Made by a program: the position numbers and the translations under genes
Shown here: piece after piece, positions 17,301 through 26,300 of the stretch
Layout: each line of letters begins with the position of its first letter
How positions within the stretch are numbered: the stretch's first letter is position 1
The notes under the pieces: generated by a model
What the model saw: only the letters and a program-made list of their open reading frames with translations
Told to the model about the DNA's origin: nothing
Databases searched by the model: none
DNA from: JBDSRX01 sp047445235
GTDB taxonomy: Bacteria > Patescibacteriota > Dojkabacteria > J137
Assembly (NCBI GenBank): GCA_047445235.1
Contig: JBLGEO010000045.1
Location: 1 to 40,275 of the forward strand
DNA: 40,275 nt
Direction of reading: 5' to 3'

Positions 17301-20300
17301 CCTCTGGCTTTTTTGCAATTGACTTAAACGAAAATGAATCAACAAGATGGGATTACAATTCAGTTGTAATACTTGCTGGAACATCTACATCAACGTTCTA
17401 TTACAAAGATAATCAAAAAGGAACCCCAACAATTACTGCGGAGCCTACTGAAGGAGCTATTAGTATCCCAGCAACACAAAATGCCGCGATCAAAAGTAAA
17501 TTTCAACTTTTACTTACAGGAATCAGTGATCCAATAAAAGTTGGAGTACCTAGTTCTGTAACTGTAATCAGCGTTGACTACTTAGGTAATCCACAACATG
17601 ATTATCAAGGAACTGTTCAGTTCAGTTCTACAGATCCAGCTACGTTGTTTCCAGCAAACTTTACATACCAGTTGTCAATGCTTGGTGAACATACTTTCGT
17701 TAATGGAGTCACACTAGTAACTCAAGGAGACTTCTGTGTATCTGTAACAGACGTTGATGATGCTGATATTACGGGTAGTCAATGTAATATTACAGTTGAT
17801 CCACCGGACGTTGGTACAATTGCTAAACTAAAAATACTAAACGGAACTCAAACAATTCCTCTAGATGGAATTACAACAGAAATTACAGTTCAAACTCAAG
17901 ATACAAATGGAACTGCAATTCCTGTTGGTGTTATAACACCTATTTACTTTTACACAAATTCGAGCACAGGTGAATTCTCAACAGATGGAGTGACTTGGTC
18001 CAATGGTCCATTTACATCACAAATATCGGCTTATGCAACATCAAAGAATTTCTTTTACAGAGATCCAACACTTGGTGCACACATAATAGTTGTTAGAGAC
18101 GATTCAGTTGGAAACAGTAATGGTACAGGTACAAATGTTGGCTGGGAAAACGATACCGCAACAATAACAACTGCAGTTGGATCTGCAAATAAATTAGCAC
18201 TATATGGTGTTCCAACATCGTTAACAGCTGGAGATGTAAGCAGTGCAATTAGTATTTCAATGCAAGATGTAGATGGAAATAACCTAACAGCAACTCAAGA
18301 TAAAACAGTTTATTTGACTGCAAATCCAAATACAATACTATTTTCTGTAGATGGAGTGAGTAGTTTTACCAATAGTCTTTCTACAAAGATCAAAACAGGA
18401 GACTTGCTAACACAAGTTTATATTAAAAGTTTAGTAAAGGGATCAACAGATATTACTTTATCAGATGCTAATCCAGCAGACGGAGATACTGGCTTAGTGG
18501 ATAGTGTTAAAAATATAACAATAAATGCTGCTGCTGCAAATAAACTTATTCTAATAGATGGACCTTCACAAGTTATTGCTGGTGATGTTTCAAATGTATT
18601 TACAGTACAATTACAGGACATTTATAACAACCCTGTTAGTCCAATAAGTAACTTTCCAATTTACCTATCAACAAACAATTCAGATGGAGTATTCTCTGCA
18701 ACATCATTTGGAACAACAATTACAACATTAAATATTCCAGCAGCAAGTGACAGTGTTAACTTCTACTTTAAGCAAAATAAATACTTTACTACTCAAACAA
18801 TTAATATTGCTGACACGATAGGTGGATTCGGTGCAGGAGGATTAACAGATGCACAAACAACAATAGATATATTGCCAGGAACAATTTCTCAATTAGGAAT
18901 TCTTGAGAGTTCACCATATTCCGCAGTAGCAGGAGTTGAAGCTGGGCCATTCACAGCAGTTATAAAAAATACGTTTAATGTAGAAGTGCCAACTAGCCAA
19001 GATATTCAACTTTACTTATATACAAATTCAGTAGCAGGAACAAAAGAATTCTCTATATTGAGTAGTCCTTGGACTCCTATTACAAGTTATTTATTACCAA
19101 CTTCACAAAGTAGATTTACTTTCTTCTATAAAGATACAAAGGCTGCAACTACAACAATAAAAGTATCCGATGATAATAACCCTTCATTTGAATTCGGGTT
19201 AACCAATGCTTCAATAGATTTAGCGATTGCAGCAGCTACACCAAGTGCAGTTAAGTTTACATCTAGTCCACAAACAGCTGACGCTGGAGTAGCTACAGGA
19301 GCAATCACAGTAAGCCTTTATGATCAATATAATAACGTAGCAAAATCAGCAGCAGGAACAACAGTTAATTTGGCAAGTACCTCTGGAACAGGAAGATTTG
19401 ATACTGCAAGCAATGGTGCATTTGATGGTAGTATTACAAGCGTAAATGTAAATACAGATCAAAGTGTTGCAACTTTCTACTATAAAGATACAACTGCAGG
19501 AACGCCAACAATCACATTAACTTCAAGTGGTTTAAGTGGCGACACTCAAGATCAAACTATTGTTTATGGTAATGTAACTAGCTTTAACTTATCGAGTGTA
19601 AGTTCTACCGTAACTGCTGGTGTAAGTTCAAGTGCAATAACTCTAAAGACTTTCAACGCTGGTAATGTTAATGTTCCTGTGCCTTCAGACTTTACAGTTA
19701 ACATAGCAAGTAATAACATAACTGGCAAATTTGATACAGCATCGAACGGCGGCTTCTTAGGAGTAGTTACAAGCGTAACTGTGTTGGCAAATCAAAGTTC
19801 AGTAGATTTCTATTATAAAGATTCATTAGCTAGTAATGTAACTATTACTGCTAGCAAAAATACTTTCACGAATGCAACATTTAACTTAGCAGTGACAGCA
19901 GCAGCAGCAAGCAAGTTAGCATTTAAAGACTCAAGTCTAGCTGCATTAAATCTTGGACAACAGAGTGCTGCAATATTTATTCAAAGTCAGGATTCTTTTG
20001 GAAATCAGTCAGTAGTTACAACAGATACAAATGTATATTTACATTCTAATTCTGCTAATCACCAATTTTTTAACCAATCTAATTCTGTAGTAACAAATGT
20101 TGTCTTAACAAATGGAAGTTCAGAAACTCAATTTAGTTACAAAGATTTTGTAATAGGGACATATACAATTACATTGAGTGATTTTACTTATCCAGACTCA
20201 CCTGATGTAGGTTTAACTAACGCTTCAAAGGATATAACTATTACAAATGGAGCACCTGCTAAATTTCAACTAACAAAACTTTCTCAAGACTTACTAGTTG

Positions 20301-23300
20301 GTACACCTGAATTAGTAACATTGAAATTATTAAATGCATATGACCAAGAAGTTCCTGCTACGTCAGATACTCAAGTTAATTTATCTTCAACATCTGGAAC
20401 GGGATCGTTTGATACTGTAAGCAATGGAAGCTTTAACCTAAACTCAGTAACAGTTTTGAACGGAGATTCAACTGCAACTTTCTATTACAAAGACACAACA
20501 GTAGGAACCCCAACAGTAAGCGCGGCTCGAAATGGATTCACAACAGGAACAACAACATTTAACTTGCAACCAAGTACAGTATTTAGATTAGTATTCGATT
20601 CTGTGCAGCAAAGTGTTGTTGCTGGAGTATCCTCCAACGTATATATTATTAAATTTAGAGATCAGTACGGGAATTATACTGTCCCACAAAGTCCATTTAC
20701 TATTAACTTAGCTTCACAAGAAGCAACTGCACAATTTGCAACTTCTAATGTTGGCCCTTGGAATGTTACGTCAATAGATGTAAATATAAACGATTTAGAT
20801 GCTAGATTCTTTTATAAAGATACAGTTGCTGGAATAAAGACTTTAACCGCTTCTTCAAACTTACTACAAAGTGGAACCCAAAATGTAACTATAACAGCAA
20901 ATACTCCTACAACAATGAAATTTGTACCAAACGTTGGACAAACTGTAGCAGGTCAAATTGCATCAGGAGCTATTACAGTTGTACTTTACGATCAATACAA
21001 TAACATTGCTAAACCATCAAGTAGTGTAACTTTGAACTTGACATCTGATAGTAGTCACTATGAGTTTTCAAAAACTGTAGTTCCTTGGACACCAGTTACA
21101 AGTGTAGATATTACAAGTTCAGAATCACAATCGGTGTTCTATTACAAAGATTGGATAGTTGGAACACCAACAATCACTGTTACAGATAACGCAAATGTTA
21201 TTGACCCTATTAACTTACAATTTACAATAATTGCTAGTGATGCATCTAAATTAGTAATTAGTACAGCACCACAAACAACCATTATTAATACTCCAACAAA
21301 CAATATTACATTCTTTGTGGCAGACATAAATAATTACAAGACAGCATTTAACAGCGATTCACAGGTGTTTGTATCTAGTGATAGTGTTGGCGGACAGTTC
21401 TCAAAAGACAATGGAGAAACTTGGACTACAACTCTAACATTTGATATTCAGGCAAGCACAGATACAGAACGAAGTTTTATATATGTAGATTCGGTAGAGG
21501 GTAACCCACAAATAACAATTTCTAGTTCAGGTTTAACATCTGCTACACAAATTGAAACAATGATAACTGGAACAATTAATAAAGTTGTAATAGGTGGAGA
21601 TGGAAATGTTGCGGCCGGAACTCCACTTGCTTTAAATATTCAGACCTTAAATAATGCTGATTTAGCTGTCTCTGTAAATGAAGATACAATATTAACTCTA
21701 TTATCAACAAGTACAACTGGTGAGTTCTCACTATCAAACTCAGTCTGGACTCCAATTACAGAATTTACATTAGTTAAATGGCAGAATCAAAAAGTAATCT
21801 ACTATAAAGATACTATCTCTGGTACAGCTACTATTACAGTTAACGCTAAGATTAGTCAAGGGTGGACTGATGGCACAAAACTTATAGATGTAACTTCAGC
21901 TGCATATAGTAGAATAATATTCTTACAACATCCCGCTAGTGTAGTTGCAGATACTTTATCAACCCAATTTACTGTCCAAACAGTTGATCAGTTTGGTAAT
22001 TTAGTTGGGACATCAGACAGAACAGTTTACATTTATGTTCCAGCATCTGGAAACATAAGTTTAAACGGGACTACTTTTGTCGGGACAACAACGGCATTAA
22101 CATTACTTGATGGTGATTTTAGTGGAAGCTTTTATTATAAAGATGTACTACCTGGGAATAAAGTTATTACTGCAAGCGACCAAACACCTTTAGATGCACC
22201 AGATACAGGAGTTATTAATGCTACTGCTAACATTAATGTATTAGGCCAAACTGTTGCAGGTATAAGAGTGACAACTACTGCTCAGACTGGTTCATTAAAA
22301 TTAACAGCTGGTCAAATTAGTAGTGTAATAACAATTGAGGCGTACAAAGCAAATAACTCCGCTGCTATTGTCGGTACACCATTACAAATCGACCTTTCTG
22401 CTATACCATCTTCAGTTGGTAAATTTACAGCAACATCTGATGTTAGTGCAAATGCAATTACATCTGTAACAATTTCAACTGGTTCTACAACAGCTAACGT
22501 TTACTTTACAACAAACGTTGCTAATACATATACATTAAACTTTGATTCAACTGCAATAACTGGGGATACTCAACAAATTGAGTTCCAGGCAGCAACTGCA
22601 AGTAAGTTAGTATTCCGAACATCTGTACAATCTAAAGGTGCAGGAGTAGAGTCCGATCAATTTAGAGTTAGTTTACAAGATCAATTTGATAACTTAGCTA
22701 CAGAAGCTACAGACACTACGTTAATATTAAGTTCTACCAGTAGTACTGGATTATTTTCTGTTCTAAATGGATTAGCCTGGGTTGATACAAACCAAATTAC
22801 TTTAAGTGCTAGTACATCCGATATTTACTTTTACTATAAAGATACTGTTGCTGGTACTTCTGTATTAACAGTAGATGAGACTCCAAGTCTAGGAATTACT
22901 GCAGCTACTCAAAACTTTACAGTTACATCTGGTAGTGTTGCATCCATTAGATTCTTAACAACCACAAATACTTTACAAGTAAATCAGCCTTCTAACGCAA
23001 TGACAGTTTCTGTATATGATGTATTTGGTAACCAAACAACAACACAAAGTGACTTAAATATTTACTACTATTCAACTTCTGGCACAGGATCTTTTGCATC
23101 AAGTAATTTATTTAGTTCCACAATTACAAGTGCAATAATTACTGCAGCAACATCAAGTTCAACATTCTATTACAAAGATACAACAAGTAATAATCCAGTA
23201 ATTACAGTAAGTGATCAACCAAGTTTAGATAGTCCTGATATTGGAATTACAAATGCTACTCAAACTCAAACAATTATCTTAGGTGCAGTAGCTAAGTTAA

Positions 23301-26300
23301 GATTTGTTAACTCAAATTCATCCGTTCAGTCTGGAGATGTAAAACAATTACAACTAAGACTTCTAAACGCATATGATGGACTAACTCAGACTCCTGGTCA
23401 GTTAACAGTTTATTTCTCTACCACATCAAGTGGATTATTCTCATTAGGTCAGACCTTTGGAGTGGGGGAGTCAATTGATGCATATTCAATTCCTGAAAAT
23501 CAGAGTGGAGTAGACTTATACTATAAAGATATCCAAGCAGGTAGTGTAACAGTTACTGCTTCAGATTTTTCAACTCCTGCAGAGATTCCAGACACAGGAA
23601 TTACAAATGCTACTCAAACATTCACAGTACAATCGGCTAATTTACAAAATTTGGTATTTATAACTACAGCACAAAGTTTAGTTGTAGGACAAACATCAAA
23701 TGTTATGACTGTTCAAGCTAGAGATGTATTTGGTAATATTGCAACTGTTACAAATATAACACCATTTTACTTGTATACTAATTCTGTAACAGGTCAATTC
23801 TCATTAAGCACAGACTTTAGTGCAGGTCATTTGGTTACTCAATCATCTATGTCTGCAGGAACTTCATCGGTTTCGTTCTACTATAAAGATTTAACTTATG
23901 TTGCACCAAGTTCTAATCCAACTATTACAGTAAGTAATCAATTTCCTAAACCAGTAAGTGATGATTCTATTATCGATGCAGTTCAAATCGAAACAATTAA
24001 TGCAGGTAACATATCTCAAATTACTTATACATCTTCCGATTTAGGTACAACAATTGCAGGTACACCAGCTGCACCAATTACTGCAATATTTAAAAATCAA
24101 TATAATGTAGAAATTCCATTAACATCTACTAAAACTCTTTACTTCTTTAGTTCGTTAGGAGGAGGGCAGTTTGCAAGTTGGAACGGAAGTTCTTGTGGTA
24201 GTTTTGGAATTAGTTCAATAGACATTACAGCACCAAACTCAAGATTTATATTCTGTTATAAATCTTCACAAAGTGGAAGTTCAACAGTTACTGTTTCAGA
24301 TACTAATGTTGTAACACCAGATACCGCTTGGACAAATGCAACTGGAGTGATTGTTGTTGACCCTGGAATAATTACTCAAATAGTATTTAATAATACAAAC
24401 CCACAAGAGATTGTAGCAAGACATACTTCTGCAGAATTAAAGATAGAAACTAGAAATCAATATGGTAATGCTACAGCAGTTACATCTAACAAAACTATTT
24501 TCTTGAGGTCTTCATCTTCAACTGGAGAGTTTGCATTATCGCCTGGTGGTTCTTGGGGAATTAATTTTGCAACAATTCCAAACGGACAGAGTGGAGTTTC
24601 TACTTACTATAGGGACTCAACAGCTACAACTGGAACTCCACTAACAATTACTGCAGCAGATTCTCTTCCATTAATTCCAGACACTGCTTGGACAAATGGA
24701 ACTCTAAATATAAATATTTCTCAACAAGTAGTTCAAAACTTTTTGGTAACAAACATTTCAGATCCACAAGTACAAGGTAATTCTAGTTCCGTAATTGTAG
24801 TTGCAAGAGATTCGGAAAACTTTACAGTAGATTGGTATACAGGTACTATTCACTTTACATCTTCAGATTCAAACGCAATTTTACCTGCTGACTATACATT
24901 CACAGCTGCAGATAAAGGCTTAAAGACTTTTGTTAATGGAGTTGCATTCGCAACAATTGGTGAGCAATACGTAAGGGTTACTGATGGCAATGGCGTAACT
25001 GGTGAACAAATAAACATAACTGTGAATACAAACCCAGCTGGACCAATAACTCAAGTTAGATTTAAAGATGCTACATCACCAACAATAGTACAAACTAATG
25101 TTGCCTCTACACCATTTACTGTTCAATTAAGAGACTCTAATGGGCAGGGTGCTAATGCTGGAGTTGGAGGATTCCAAATACGAGTAAGTTCAACATCTGG
25201 TACAGGACAGTTCTCATCTAGTGCAAGTGGGCCATGGAGTAGCTCTGGAGTGTTTACAATTCCTCAAAACTTTAGTGTAGTAAATGTTTATTATAAAGAT
25301 TCAGCATCAGGTAACTTTACATTAACTGCAAGTGATTGGATTTCAAATACAGATGATATTGGAATATCTAATGACACGTTATCTATAATATCAAATACAG
25401 TTCTAGTTATAGTAAATACACAATTGCAAGTTAACAATAACTCACACCAATATGTAAACTCACCAGTAATATTTGCAAAAGATGATAGCGGAAGTTTTAC
25501 TGCAAAGTCTGATTTTCAAATTTCAACTACAGATGCACTTGCTGGTACTCCTAAAGCATCTAATCTAACAATCAATTGGAAAAACCCAGCAGGCGTAACT
25601 GTTCAAACAGGTACTGTTACAAATACAAGCTCTACAGTATTTACAGTTCCTGAATTTACAGGAACAGTTGCTACTGGAAACTATACTTTAGAAATTGTTG
25701 CTGCAACAGTAGATACAAGCTTCAATGTAACAAGTAGTACAAATGTACCAGTGTCTGGTTGGACTGCAAGTGTTAATTATAATCCAAACAATATAAACCT
25801 AGGACAACCAGTGGCTTTTACTATTCAAACAAAATTAGATGGAGTATTTACAGATCCTACAAACTTAACTGTAAATGTAAAAGATAATAACGGAACAGAT
25901 GTTGTTGGCGCAGCGTATTCAAAAAATCTTTCAGAATTAACCAAAGATTCGACAGGCAATTACTCTGGAACATTAACTTCAGTTAATTTATTAGCTGGAC
26001 AAGCATACTACTTATATACAAGAATATTTGATTCAAATACATTAGCTGAAGATAATAATAACGATATATTCTTCCAGAATAATCCAACAATAGCACCAAA
26101 GAACTTTAGAATCGCAAAGACTTTAACTTCAACAGCTCCTGATGCAGAAACTTATAACTTAAACTTTAACTGGGATCTATCTGATTTCGCAATAACTTAT
26201 AACTTATACAGAAGCACTAATAAATTTAATGTACTATTTTCAGATACTTGTTCATTAGACGATATTAAATTTGGCCATAGGTTCGGCGAAGTTGGTGCAA

